Below, one piece after another: positions 11,059 to 24,200 of a stretch of DNA of 64,000 bases. How positions within the stretch are numbered: position 1 is the stretch's first letter; each line of letters begins with the position of its first letter. The stretch spans positions 2,232,001-2,296,000 of the forward strand of contig OY756146.1 of the NCBI GenBank assembly GCA_963576785.1, in the 5' to 3' direction. Made by a program: the position numbers and the translations under genes. This DNA is from Chlorophyllum brunneum (Eukaryota; Basidiomycota; Agaricomycetes; Agaricales; Agaricaceae). The notes beneath the pieces are model-generated. The model did no database searches. It worked only from the letters and a program-made list of their open reading frames with translations, and was not told where the DNA came from.

Positions 11059-12362
11059 GAGGGAGTTTGAGTGAACTTTGGGTTTGGGGCAGGATGGAGT
11101 GGCAGTTCCGGAAGAGAAGGATCAGTCACTTAGGTTGTTCCTAACAGAATGGAGGTAGTTTACCGTGTCGTGTCTTCCTCCGGGGGCTGTGGTGGTAGAC
11201 CCTGTAAAGGATTATCCTAATGAGTAGTAGTAGTAGGTATGCATGTTGCATAGGAATGCGATTAGGGCAAGCTGTGATCCGCGTGTGCGCGTACGGTTTC
11301 ATAGGACAAACTTGGGAATGCTATGAACGGATCAAGGGTTGAGTGGCTAGGGCGTCGAAGTTTGGTGTAGTAGGGTCTTTACTTCAATTTCACTTCATCA
11401 TTACCTGAAGAATCATCATGTTGGAGATGGAAATATTGCTGTCTTTGTTCTCCGACAACCGTCGTGTGTGGCTTCGAATCACGCTTGTGAAATTGTGGTA
11501 AGTATTGGGCTGTACAGGGTCTCTATCTTTTGAAGCTAATTTACGCTTGGAAATACGAAATTCCTACTCCACAAGGTCCATCTTCAGATCTTCAGGCCGC
11601 GGCCGCGGCCGAGAGTCTGTGGACCAAAATATCATGGGTGTTGAATCAAATGTCCATCAATTCCGGACAGTCGATTGGTAGAAAAGATATGAGTATGTAG
11701 AATTGGGTGCCATTATGGATATGTTGGTGGAATGCGAGTTGTAGTGATTGTTTAATCTGACTCGAGTCCTTTCTGAGCAGTAGGGCTGGAATGAGTCAGG
11801 GTCGGATAATGATTGCTTCCAGCGTTGTGTGGTCCCTCGATATTTTAATGACGATCTGTTTGTATTGGGTGCTACTTAACAACCGGTGACCACACCCGCG
11901 CACGATCCTAATACCCATTGTGTTCGTAGACGAGCGGTCTGATGTTGAATGTAGATCTGTTCTTGGCGAGCGCTCTCGAGCTCATGATGATTAAGTAATC
12001 CCCCTTAATTACGGCAGTTCTCAAGCGCAATGACACCGACTTTCTGGACTGACTACTATAGGATTGACTGACCGTCACATCGGTGATTTGAAAATCTCTT
12101 TGGACATTTTACTCAGAACTCCGAAACCTCGATAACCTTTTCAGATTCGCCAAGAATGACCGAAATCTGTGAACTGGAGGCCAGGCCCCCCGACCAAATC
12201 AGACGACGAAACCTCGAGGTAGATCTGGGCGAATTTCTGTTGAATGTTACGAATCGGAGGTGGGGCTTGTGACGGCGTGCGCCGTGGCAGGTGCTTCAGA
12301 TTTTCGCCCGCAAAGGTATTAATTGAGCGACGTTTCCGGTACTCCGGAGATATCTTGGACAC

Positions 12363-12370
12363 TACATAAA
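12363..12370 (+). promoter_or_regulatory. TATA-like element, ABC copy 1
   Basis: tacataaa 59 bp before the start codon. It sits in a block (gatatcttggac, then ctacataaa) that recurs before copy 2; copy 3 keeps only ctacataagg. Shared core promoter from the common ancestor. Confidence 0.55.
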
Positions 12371-12428
12371 CATAGTCGTCCGTCTTTTTTCCCCTTGCAA
12401 GCAAGACTTCCGCTTAACGGCGCCTACA

Positions 12429-15400
12429 ATGTCGCGGAACCGTCCGCTCAGTGGGATACTGGAAGATATCCGGTCCAACATCCACTCTAGATCTACCTCC
12501 CAACCGACTCCGCTGAACGTGGATCTTCAGACGGCAGACTCTCAACCTGATCATGAATTCTCATCAGAAACATCGATATCCGAACGGCAGAGGTTCTCTG
12601 TTTCCCGTGTTGATGTGGCATTTTTCGACCCGGAGGGGGTCAAGGAATTGAAGAAGAGTCTGACGGAGGAGTCGAAGCACGAGGAACAGGACAACAAGTC
12701 AATGGCGAGCTTGAGTGGAGTTTTGATGCTTACAGAGAAGGATGATGAGCCGTTCGATCTGGCTGGAACGCTCTGTAAAGTTGTACAAAAAAAGTGGGTG
12801 AATTTTCCCTTGTCGGTATTCCTGAATTTCTAATGAATATTTTGAAGGCGAGAAGAGCACTTCATCCGTCGTAGGGAACTTGGAGTAGTCTTCAAGGATC
12901 TCCGTGTAGTTGGTCTTGCTGCACCTGCGTCGTACGCACGCACATTGGGTTCCATACTCAATCCCTACAATTCCGTCGAAGCATTCCAAAGGTTACGACA
13001 TCCACCTGTCCGTGATATTCTCAATGGGTTTGAAGGTGTCATCAGGCCTGGAGAGATGCTTCGTGAGTATCATCATGATGGTGGATTGAAAGTGATTGCT
13101 GAGCTTGCTATTTCATTCTAGTCGTTTTGGGAAGACCTGGTTCAGGTTGCACTACGTTCCTGAAGACCCTCGCCAACAGGAGAAAGGAATATTACGCCAT
13201 AGAAGGGGATGTCTCTTACGACTCAATCTCACCCAACGAGATGCAATCTCACTACCGTGGCGACGTGCAATATTGTCCAGAAGATGACATTCACTTCCCC
13301 ATCCTCACAGTTGAACAAACTCTCCAGTTTGCCGCTACCACACGGGCGCCACACCATCAGTCCCTCGACGCTCGAGAAGAATATGCCAGTAAAATGGCTG
13401 ATGTGCTGACCACTGTCTTCGGTTTGCGACATGTGCGGAAAACGCCGGTGCAAGGTGTGAGTGGCGGTGAGAAGAAGCGCGTCTCCATCGCCGAAGCTCT
13501 GGCCGCTCGTAGCTGCGTCGGCGCCTGGGACAAGTGAGCTATCCTTTGATCCCATCATCATAATTTCCCTAACCGACACCGTCCTCAATAGTTCCACCCG
13601 CGGCCTTGATGCATCCACTGCATTAGAGTTCGTCCAGGCTCTTCGTATCGCGACCGATACTTTCCGTACCACCACTATGGTCTCGATCTATCAAACTGGC
13701 GAGTTGTTATACAAGCACTTCAACAAAGTCTGCGTCATTTATGAAGGCAAAATGGCGTATTTTGGTCCCGCTGATCAAGCGAGACAGTATTTCATTGATA
13801 TGGGGTACGGATATGCACCAAACCACATGACTGGCTCGGTATTAATTACGCTGTCTCTTTTTCAGATACGAGCCTGCAAACCGGCAGACTACTGCAGACT
13901 TCTTGGTGGCTGTAACGGACCCTACAAGTCGCATCCAACGACCGGACGTAGATCGTCCGCCTCGGACTGCGACCGAGTTCGCGGAACACTTCAAGAATTC
14001 CAAGCTCGGGAAGCTTAATCGTCAGGATGTTGCGGACTACATGGCTGAGTTTGTTGGCAAGCCTGATCATGCAGAGGTCTTCATACAAAGCGCTCGAAAG
14101 GAAATTGCGGAGGGTTTTAACAGGTCGAGGTGCGCCTGAGTTTCCGCGAGTTTCTATGACCCTATTCTAATTTCGTTATTATGCGAAGCCCTTACTTGTT
14201 GAGCATTCCTCAACAGATCCAGGCAGTAATGGTCCGCAAAGTCCAGATGTTGTATGGGAGCATGTTCTTGAATGGCGTGAATTTAGTGTACGTCTTATAT
14301 GGGATCATGTGGTACCAAAGCTAATTCTTTTTCATAGTACTTTCATGGTTCAAGCTCTCATAATGGGAAGTGTCTTCTTTCAGATGGAAGTGACCACACC
14401 CGCGTTCGTTTCTCGGGCGGGTGCCCTCTTCTTGTACGTCCTTAATCCTGGGATTTTGCCCAAGTCAGTGCTAATGTTCCGCGTCGCATAGTGCTCTCCT
14501 GTACCCTGTTTTGGTCGCCCTGGCCGAAATTTCTGCTTCGCACTCTCAACGGCCCATTATCCTTCGCCATGAGCAGGCCGGCATGTATCACCCATTCGTT
14601 GAAGCTATGGCACATACTCTTATTGATATCCCACTCACTTTCGTCATTATTACTGCTTTTGGCATTGTCTTTTACTTCATGTCTGGACTTCAGCGCAGTG
14701 CAGTGAGTGTCAATGCTTGTGAACGATCGTGTAAGCAGCCAACTCATTCTGTCATTAGGATCAATTCTTGTAAGTGCGCTTTACTCCTTGCTCTTGCCGC
14801 GTGTCTGACGGGCTTCCAGCGTTCACCTTTTGTTCCTATTCGCGGTTTCGGTCACGATGAAAGGATGGTTCCGGGCTATCGCAGCGCTATTCTCAGGAGA
14901 AGCATTAGCGCAGTTTATCGCTGCTTTCTCCATCCTCGTGATTATTATGTACACTGGTAAGTAATTGATACCACAGCCATTGCCAGGTAATCTGAGAGAT
15001 TCAAGGTGCTACGGTACCCATGCCCACAATGGTCGGAGCTATGCGCTGGATTACTTACCTCAACGTAAGCGTCCATGTCACATTCATGAACCCCTTCTGA
15101 TTTCGCTCCCACCATCAGCCCCTCCGCTATGGGTATGTTCATCAGTCCGCCGCCAACATTGTTCACTGATCATGCTGTAGCTTTGAAGCCGTCATGTCTA
15201 ACGAGCTCCGTACTCTTCGGGGTGCATGCCCTGGCATTGTACCGCAAGGGCCGGGTTATGAGAATGTGACAGTTGACAATCAGGTTTGCACAGCGGTTGG
15301 TGCCCTACCTGGACAAGCCTTTGTTGAAGGTAGTCTGTACCTCAAACTCACTGATGCATTCTCCTGGTCAAATACTTGGAGGGTGAGTTCGTATTTCTGC

Positions 15401-18175
15401 CTCTGTACGGAATATTCATTTTTATTTCTCTGTGCCAGAACTTTGGTATCACCATTACCTTCTTTGTTGGTATCTTCACCACCATCCTGATCCTTACTGA
15501 GTTCAACATGTCGACTTCTCACGAAAGTGCTGTTGTCCTCTTCCGTCGCGGTTACAAGAGATTATCTCGTTCGAAAGATGAAGAGGCCGGAACAACAAAC
15601 GAAGAAGAATCTCTCTCCAGGTCGGACAAGACAGCCGAGAACGAGGCACTCGCATCACAGCAGTCAATGACGGACGTCTTCTCTTGGCGGCATGTTGAGT
15701 ATAGTGATCCCGGAGAGGGTGATAGGAAGCTGGTGGATGACGTTTCCGGCTATGTCGCTCCAGGAAAATTGACGGCTTTGATGGGAGAATCTGATGCTGA
15801 GAAGACGACACTTCTGAACGTCCTCGCTCAGAGGACTTCTGTCGGTGCTGTCTCCGGCGATTGCTTCGTCAATGGGCACCATTTGCCACACGATTTCCAG
15901 GCTCAGACGTATGTTTCAGCTTTCGGTATGGTCGTTGGTGAAGATTGCTGATGTGGACTTGTAGTGGCTATGTCCAGCAGATGGATACGCACGTTCTAGA
16001 GTGTACCGTTCGGGAGGCAATGTTGTTCTCTGCCAAGCTTCGTCAACTTGCCTCTGTTCCTCTGGCGGAGAAGGAAGCATAGTGAGTTTTTGGATATCTA
16101 GTTCATTCTCCGCCTCTCAGCGGTAACCTGTTTTAGTGTGGAGAAATGCCTGCGAATGTGCGGTCTGGAGGACTATGCGGAGGCGATTATTGGTTCTCTC
16201 GGTGTAGAACATCGCAGACGTACCACTATTGGTGTTGAGCTCGCAGCCAAGGTAAAGCACTGCGTTAACTCCTTTCTGGTTCGTGTTTTGATGGATTGAT
16301 CAGCCCAAACTCCTCCTCTTCTTGGATGAACCGACTTCTGGGCTGGACTCGCAGAGCGCTTGCGCAATTATATCATTGCTCCGTTCGCTTGCGAACAGTG
16401 GCCAGACTATCCTTTGCACGTGAGTTTCTTAGATGTGTCCTGGCTATCTCTAAATCTGACATCTTCCTTAGCATCCACAAGGTATGATCGGAAAACCGGG
16501 AGTTTTGATACAAAGACTTAACCAACCTGCTATAGCCGTCTGCCGAGTTGTTCCAAGCCTTCGACCGGGTGCTCTTGCTTAGGAAAGGTGGTCAGACCGT
16601 CTACTTTGGTGACCTTGGACATAACGCTACCACACTCATCGACTACTTTGAGAGGAATGGAGCTCGTCACTGTAGGCCAGAGGAGAACCCGTAAGCCGGT
16701 CGTCTTCCAGAACCGGGAAACGCTCACCATAATACAAGGGCCGAATATATGTTGGAGGTTATCGGCGCTGGCGCAACAGCAACCACCAAATTTGACTGGC
16801 TTACGATTTGGAAGAATTCGCCTGAAGCTACACGACTCGATGAAGAGATCCACAATATTCACGCAGAAGGTCGTAGGATGCTGGCTGTCCAGGCTACGTT
16901 CACCTCCGAATTCGCCACCTCGTGGTTCTATCAGACTTGGGAGTTGCTCAAGCGCAACAATGTTGCATTCTGGAGGGATCCCACTTATCTGACGACGAAA
17001 CTTGCCGTGAATATCATTGGTGGCCTCTTCATCGGGCTAACCTTCTTCCGGGCGCCCAACTCTATTCAAGGCATTCACAACAAGCATTTCGTGGGTGTCC
17101 ATCTTGCTTTCCGTGTCTCTAAAGGATCTCACATGCGCATCTAGTCACTTTTCATGGTTACGATCTTGAGGTAGGTGTGGTTCTGTTTGCAGTTCTGGCT
17201 AGCCGCTAACGGTTTTACCTCAGCTTGCCGCTTTGTAGTCAGCTACAGGTCCCCTATATCGACAAACGCACTGTCTACGAGGTTCGGGAAAGGCCCAGTC
17301 GCACCTACAGCTGGAGCGCCTTCACTACCGCCTACCTTTTGGTCGAGGTCGCGTGGAATATCATCGGCTCACTATTACTTTTCTTCTGCTATTACTGGAC
17401 GGTTGGGTACCCCACTGACCGAGCTGGATATTCCTATCTGATGCTGGGCATTGTCTTTCCCCTGTATTATACCACGATCGCACTGGCTGTTGCCGCTGTC
17501 TCATCAAATCCTGACATGGGGACCACGTTGCTATTCGTGCTCTTCCCGTTTGTGATCACATTGTGAGCTCTTATTCCCTCGCAGTTTCTGCATAAACTGA
17601 GCTGGTAACCCCTAGCGACGGCGTGCTCCAACCTTTTGGCGAACTGCATTGGTGGACGTGGATGTACCGCTTCTCTCCATTCACCTACCTCCTCGAGGGC
17701 TTATTGGGTCAAGGTGAATACTTTCATATCATCAATAGGTAGCTGGTAGCTCAATCCGTGCTTAGCACTTGGCCACCAACAAGTCCAATGTTCACCCGTT
17801 GAATACGTCCAACTCAACCCTCCAGCTGGAATGACTTGTTCCCAATACCTCAACCCTTTCATCTCCTCTGCTGGGGGTTACCTCACAAACCCCAATGCAA
17901 CCACCGCATGCAACTTCTGTAGCGTATCGGACACAGACCCGTTCCTCGGATCGATCTTCATCATCTTCTATGACCACGCATGGCGTAACTTTGGCATCAT
18001 GATTGGGTATATCACCTTCAATGTAGGCATTCGACATCTTTGTTTTTCTTCAAGCAAAAGCTTACAACACCCCTAGACTGCTGTGCTTTATATTCTGTAC
18101 TATCTCCTCCGTGTTCGGACCGGAAGCCTTTTACCTAGATTCGGCAAGAAGATAAGGAAAGATAACACTTCATAG
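12429..18175 (+). CDS. PDR-type ABC (ABCG) transporter, tandem copy 1, altered catalytic ATP site
   Basis: Twenty-five exons: 12429-12793, 12848-13062, 13122-13533, 13592-13804, 13866-14129, 14189-14287, 14338-14433, 14492-14702, 14759-14769, 14820-14956, 15006-15064, 15119-15132, 15181-15382, 15439-15908, 15965-16081, 16137-16251, 16304-16419, 16472-16481, 16536-16690, 16739-17090, 17145-17170, 17224-17562, 17616-17713, 17766-18022, 18077-18175; 1483 aa. Order NBD1-TMD1-NBD2-TMD2, as in Pdr5/CDR drug exporters of the plasma membrane. NBD1: P-loop GRPGSGCTT (197-205, Cys for Lys as usual in PDR), VSGGE 306-310, WDN. NBD2: P-loop GESDAEKTT (882-890) instead of [19 protein letters not shown] with D1008/E1009, IHKPSAE with switch His. 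Five codons are missing just before VSGGE relative to copies 2 and 3 ([11 protein letters not shown] versus [16 protein letters not shown]). Both changes fall in the same composite site. No stop or splice loss was found. Confidence 0.93.
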
Positions 18176-18404
18176 TCCTTGCTTATCGGTATATATATAT
18201 TTAGTGGGACTGGCTACCATATAACAAACCAGAAATATAACAACAGTAATTTTCCACCTCAATAACTTGTCTCATTCGTTTCAAAATCTGTATGGTTATC
18301 GTAGAATACTACCTGATGTTGTATTTTAAGAAGAGAATAAATTGATGGAAGCAGTCCAAGCATGAAGTTCAGAGCTCTAAAGACACGGAGGGCTAAGGAC
18401 GAAT

Positions 18405-18952
18405 TAGGTCGATGTCCCATACTATAACTCAATCATGTTCAACTCGTGCGACCATTCGAACCTATATCCCCTTACATGGGCTCCTCATGACACACATTGA
18501 CGACATGAATTACGAATTAACGTGGCATATCCTCTCGAACGTCCCCGTCATGACTTGCACACTCAATCCAGGCACCAACTCTGACCCAGAACAATTTGGC
18601 CGACAACCGAAGTACTACAAGGAGGTACTTACGAGCGTCAGGGAGGTGAGTGCGGGTGTCGCGGCGAAGTAAGATCAAGAACAGACTGGTCCGTTGCAGC
18701 AGGAACGTGTCCAACCACAGCAACCAGAGCGGACTGAGAGGGCTCAGACTTATGTCCCGATGTACAGCCTGAGAAACCCGAGGTTCCGCTGGGCATTGGT
18801 CATGGCTATCCGAAACACAGTAGCAGCAGGGGTTGATGCAAAGTTGATGGTTAGAACTCGAGAATGATCGATGTCGATGATTACTGACTCTTCATTAGGA
18901 CTTTCGTGTGGGCCGTGTTTGAACACCGCTAAATTGGCCTTAAGCCATAATT

Positions 18953-18988
<36 letters not shown>

Positions 18989-19332
18989 TAAGGACTTTCA
19001 TGCGCTTCCTCAAATGTTCCTCTCTGGCTTCGTCCGCCCTCTCGCATACCGTTGCATCGCCTCGAACTCCTCCGCACATATTCGCGAGTCCCATTTTGAC
19101 AGCCAAACCTGGGGAAGTTTTTATTTGGATTCAATATCTCTTCTGCTTGATGGGTTATCTCTTTTATATGCATTTGGTTCCCTCCGTGGTCTATGGATAC
19201 TAACAAACTTGGATATTCGGCTGTATTGTTGTATGGGGTTGATTGAATAAAGGTTTGGCTTAATGGACAAGAATCACCATAGGATGAAGTGGAAACCTCG
19301 GGAAGCGGTGAGTCATTAAAGTTGTCCGAACT
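18405..19332 (+). pseudogene. Decayed duplicate of polo-kinase 3' end
   Basis: The stretch aligns by eye with the end of the polo-like kinase gene, from the last intron (about 10155) through the final exon and 3' UTR to about 11146. Matching protein phrases: GLLMTHID / [19 protein letters not shown] / [31 protein letters not shown] / [20 protein letters not shown]. The splice acceptor atag of the parent reads catg here, CAG is replaced by TAA at 18670-18672, and there are further indels. The 3' UTR also matches (ctcgaactcctccgcacata versus tcgaactcctctgtacata). It cannot encode polo boxes. It lies between ABC copies 1 and 2 in the same orientation and relative order as the parent lies before copy 1, so it marks a segmental duplication covering kinase tail plus transporter. 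Confidence 0.88.
18868..18986 (+). mobile_element. Short A-tailed insertion in the kinase pseudogene
   Basis: Compared with the parental kinase tail, about 119 bp are inserted between gagaatga and gata. The insert ends in 33 consecutive A (18954-18986). A-tailed short insertions usually come from LINE-type retrotransposition of a small RNA or SINE. No tRNA-like A/B boxes or clear target-site duplication were recognised, so the class is open; replication slippage of an A tract plus filler DNA is the alternative. Confidence 0.5.
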
Positions 19333-21258
19333 CACCATGGTTACTACGCATTACCATCAGAATGAAAGTAATTATATCCGAGTGGCGCAGTGCCAGATCC
19401 CCTGAGGGGCTGCCGATAGGAATAATTGTTTTACGGACAGGAATCGAGCTGTACGTGTCCAGTTTCATTCGATGCAACAGTGCACAAAGTTGGTGGCGCC
19501 AGCGACTCGGGTCGGTCGTGGTTGGATTATTCGATCTGTAGTTCCACTGCCCTCTAGGCCGAACTCGAAGTTTTGTATACGGTCCTTGTTTCAGTTTTCC
19601 AGAGAACGAGTTATCTCGTGATTGACCAGGAGTGTCGCAATTGGGGATGGAAATATGGGTGTCTCGGCATCCTTCGTGCCCATTTTACCGTTCTGGGGAC
19701 CTTCGCTTACCTCAACTTAATCACGCAGGTCGTAGAAAGGCCCGGCTCCATTTTCTAGTCTTTGGCCTGATCAACCAAGTATTAGTCTTCCTTGTCCCGA
19801 CTCCAAGTGTCGTGGTGGATCTCCGCCGCTCCCTCGGAGGCGTTAGGAAATTTCGATAATCCTGGTCCCTTCGGAGTCTGTCTGTGCGCCTGGGGCCTCG
19901 GTGTGTCTTCGCGCCGATCTTCGCCCCTGCATATGTGGCGAAATGATACCCATTCAACCACAGTACTAGCGCTGGAACTTGCTGTAGCACCACTAGGGTA
20001 CTCCTGAATTGCGTGCCACCGGCAAGGACCGCAGTTTTTTCACATGAGGGTCCAACGAGCCATTAGCGAACCGGAATACCTCCCTTCGAGCTTCGGCTCC
20101 AAATGGATGTACTGTTCGAAGGGGACCCATCCTGATCAACCGAGCGGGAACCACGGACAATACTCCACGTTTCTGACCGTGACTCGATACTGTACGTCCT
20201 CCTTTGTGGTCCGTTAGTCCTTCCTGTTCACGATGGGAATGAAAACTGTGAAGCGCTGAGCGCAGAACCTCTTCAATGCTTGCCACGGTATTAGAACCAT
20301 TATGTTAGAATGTCTGTTTGGAGCAATACAGAGTCCATATCGATGAGTGAACGAATCGAATCAACACGTAGAGTTGTGTAATTGTGTTACGGAATGTTGG
20401 TTATGGGCGTAAGTTGTGGGGTCGTCTAATCTGGCTCGCCAGTCGGATATCGACTGTCTACGCCGGGGTTGTGGATTAGTGGTCGATTGGTCAGGGATTC
20501 ATTAATCATGATCTATTTTTATCAGCCCTCCTTATCACCAGCCACATCCGCGTACGCACTGTCGCTGCGTTCGTTAATTAGCGAACGGCCACCTCGGTCC
20601 TAGCGCCTTGTAATGTAATGTGCGTCAGCCAACTCACTGTCTTACCATCTCAGTAGGTCCTATGTTTGTGTTTGCGATTTAGAGAAAGGACATCCGTTTA
20701 TCAAAATTGGGCCGAGTCAAACCTGTCCAGTGTTTACCAAGGTAGGGGGTTGTAATAGCTTTGATCGGGGCCCGCTGCTATCTATAGATATGCTAGTCAG
20801 CGCCAAATTTGTGATCAAGCAATCGGCCCGTTAATCCACAGCCACAAGAGTCATCACAAATGACCTTGCTGACTTGACTTCCAGCAAGTGCATTGACACT
20901 GGCCCTCTGGAATCGCCAAGAGTCACATCTGCTGAAGATGTTTCGGATAACTTATTCATGACACTTGCGGTCCAGAAAGACTCGCCGAGGATGGTCGAAA
21001 CTCGCGGTCGGGGTTCAGTTCCGCTGACGACGAAAGATCAAGACAGATCAGGACGGAATTTTGTTGGACGCTACAGATCGGGGTTAAGCTTAGAACTTGA
21101 CCCTTGGCGATGTGTGCCGTGGCGCCTGCGTCAGATTTTGCTTGGTAAATGGATTTGGATTCAACGGCGTTCCCGGTTTTACGGGGATATCTTGGACTAC
21201 ATAAAGCTCGGTGGTCTACCTTTTTCTTCTGGAACAGTTCCTCTCAACAGCGCGTCTA
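19333..21258. other. Intergenic, promoter region of ABC copy 2
   Basis: No gene recognised. Several 60-150 codon frames (e.g. minus 19993-20286, plus 20874-21320) show no family features. The last 260 bp match the region upstream of copy 1. Confidence 0.45.
21198..21205 (+). promoter_or_regulatory. TATA-like element, ABC copy 2
   Basis: tacataaa, 54 bp before the start codon, within the same ggatatcttggactacataaa context as copy 1. Confidence 0.55.
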
Positions 21259-24200
21259 ATGTCGGAGAATCGTCCACTCAGTGGAATAGTGGAGGTGCCC
21301 CAATCCAACCCTCACTCTAGATCCACTTCCCAACCGACTCTTTTCAATGTGGACCTTCCAACGACAGACTCTCGACATCACCGTGAGTCCGCACCAGGAG
21401 TTTTAGGATCTCAAAAAACTCGCCCGCGGCGCGGGTCCTCCGTTTCCCGTGTTGATGTGTCATTTTTCGACTCGGAGGGAGTCCAGGAGTTGAGGAAGTC
21501 TCTGACGCAACAATCCAAGCAAGAGGAGGATCGGCAGTCATTGGCTAGCGTGAGTACAGACTACACGCTTACGTCGAGGGATGGTGAGCCGTTCGATCTG
21601 GCTAGGACCCTCCGTAGAATTGTACAAAGGTGGGTGCATTTCTTGTCAGTATTCCCAAGCCTGTACTGAATATTCCGAAGGCGGGAAGAGCATCGTATCC
21701 AACCCAGGGAACTTGGAGTAGTATTTAAGGATCTCCGGGTAGCTGGTCTCGGTGCAACTGCGTCATACGCACACACGTTGGGTTCCATGCTCAATCCCTA
21801 CAATTTCATCGAAGCATTCCAAAAGCTCCGACATCCACCTGTCCGTGATATTCTGAGTGGGTTTGAAGGTGTCGTCAGGCCCGGAGAGATGCTTCGTGAG
21901 TATCGTGATAGTTATAACGAGGTGTGGTCATTTAGCTTTTCATTTCATTCTAGTCGTTTTGGGGAGACCCGGGTCAGGTTGCACAACTTTCCTGAAGACC
22001 TTAGCCAACAGGAGAAAGGAATACTACGCCATAGAAGGCGACGTCCACTACGACTCAATTTCGCCAAGTGAACTGCAATCTCACTATCGTGGAGACGTGC
22101 AGTACTGCCCAGAAGATGATATTCACTTCCCCACCCTCACAGTTGAGCAAACCCTTAGATTTGCTGCGACCACTCGAACGCCACGCAGTCGAGCCAACGA
22201 CACAAGAAAGGAATTTGCCAATAAGACCATTGATGTGCTGACCACTGTCTTCGGTCTGCGGCATGCGAGGAAAACGCCTGTTGGTGACCACATGCTACGT
22301 GGTGTGAGTGGTGGCGAGAAGAAGCGTGTCTCCATCGCCGAAGCTTTGGCCGCTCGTAGCTGCATCGGCGCCTGGGACAAGTGAGCTATCCTTTGATCCC
22401 ATCATCGTTTTCACCCTAACCCACACCACCCTCGATAGTTCCACCCGCGGCCTTGATGCATCCACCGCACTAGAGTTCGTCCAGGCTCTTCGTATCGCGA
22501 CCGATGTTTTCCGTACTACGAATGTAGTATCGATATACCAAGCTGGCGAGTCACTATACCGGCATTTCGATAAAGTCTGCGTCATCTATGAAGGCAAAAT
22601 GGCATACTTTGGTCGTGCTGATCAAGCGAGACAGTACTTCATTGATATGGGGTATGGATTTCTACGAAATTATGTGACTGATTCAATACTCACACTCTTT
22701 ACCTCTTAGATACGAGCCCGCAAATCGACAGACCACTGCGGACTTCTTAGTGGCTGTAACGGATCCTGGAGGTCGCATCCAACGAGAGGGCGCAATTCGT
22801 CCACCTCAGACTGCGACAGAGTTTGCGGAGTATTTCAAAAAATCCAATTTCTGGAAGCTTAATCGCCAGGATGTTGAGGACTATATGGTTGAGTTTGTTG
22901 GGAAACCGGATCGTGCAGAGGCCTTCAGGCAGAGTGCTCGGAATGAAATTGCAAAGGGGTCTGCCAAGTCGAGGTACGCCTTCGTCTCCCGCTAGCTCCC
23001 GCGGATTTATACTGATATCTTTGTTATGCGAAGCCCTTACCTACTGAGTATTCCTCAACAGATCCGGGCAGTAATGGTCCGCAAAGTTCAGATTATGCGT
23101 GGAAGCATGTTCTTCACCGGGATTAATCTCTTGTACGTCTTACGTGACACCCAGTGGTACCACAATTAATTTGTCGTCATAGCTCCTTCGTATTCCAAGC
23201 TCTTATAATGGGCAGTGTCTTCTTGAAAATGGACGCGAATACAGGTGCATTCTTTTCTCGCGGAGGTGTACTCTTCTTGTATGTCTTTGATTTTAGGATT
23301 TTATCAAATCAGTGCTAACGTTCGGTTGTTCGAAGTGCTCTCTTGTTCGCTGCTTTTACAGCCATGGCCGAAATTCCTGCTTTGTACGCTCAACGACCCA
23401 TCGTTGTTCGCCACGAGCAAGCTGCACTGTATCACCCATTCATTGAAGCCATTGCACATACTCTTGTTGATATCCCAATCACCTTCGGCATTCTTACTGT
23501 TTTTGCCATCGTACTTTACTTCATGACTGGACTTCAGCGTAGTGCAGTAAGTGCCAATCTTGGTTGGTGATCGTATTGGCGGCTAATCCATCTCTGTTAC
23601 TAGGACCAATTCTTGTAAGTACTTTACATGTTGTTCCTGCTCTGTGTCTGACGAACTTTTAGCGTTTTCCTTTTGTTCGTGTTTTCGCTGACGATCGCGA
23701 TGAAAGGATATTTCCGAAGTGTTGCAGCATTGTGTTCTACTGAGGCATTAGCACAGTCTGTCGCTGGTATCTCAATCCTTGCTGTTGCCATATACAGTGG
23801 TAAGCGGTTAGTTGTACAATGTTTTCCAGTTAATTTGAGAGTCGTAAGGTTATACGATACCCAAGCCCACGATGATCGGAGCTCTTCGCTGGATTACTTA
23901 CATCAACGTAAGTATTATGTCACGTTCATGAGCCCTTTCTGACCTTGCTCCTATCTTGCTCCCACCATCAGCCCCTTCGTTATGGGTATGTTACCCCAAC
24001 CCTTTGCCAACGTGGTTCACTGATTATGGCGCAGCCTTGAAGCCCTCATGTCCAATGAGTTCCGCACTCTTCAGGGTACATGCTCTAGCCTTGTACCACG
24101 GGGTTCGGGTTACGAGAACGCGACGATTGACAATCAAGTTTGCACAGCGGTTGGTTCCCTACCTGGACAAGCCGTTGTTGAAGGTAGTCGTTTCCTCGAG

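Larger units (their letters stand above)
10620..12428. other. Kinase 3' UTR and promoter region of ABC copy 1
   Basis: No gene recognised. The first 500 bp are kinase 3' flank and are duplicated in decayed form at 18.9-19.3 kb. Within them is a perfect 19-bp tandem pair (11021-11039 and 11040-11058, unit gactttggatatattggat). The last 300 bp align by eye with the region upstream of ABC copy 2. Confidence 0.5.

Noticed and set aside
13229..13675. 148-codon minus frame in ABC copy 1 (and similar ones in copies 2 and 3)
   Set aside because: Shadow of NBD1 coding sequence.
19993..20286. 97-codon minus frame between ABC copies 1 and 2
   Set aside because: No recognisable motif; compositional bias only.
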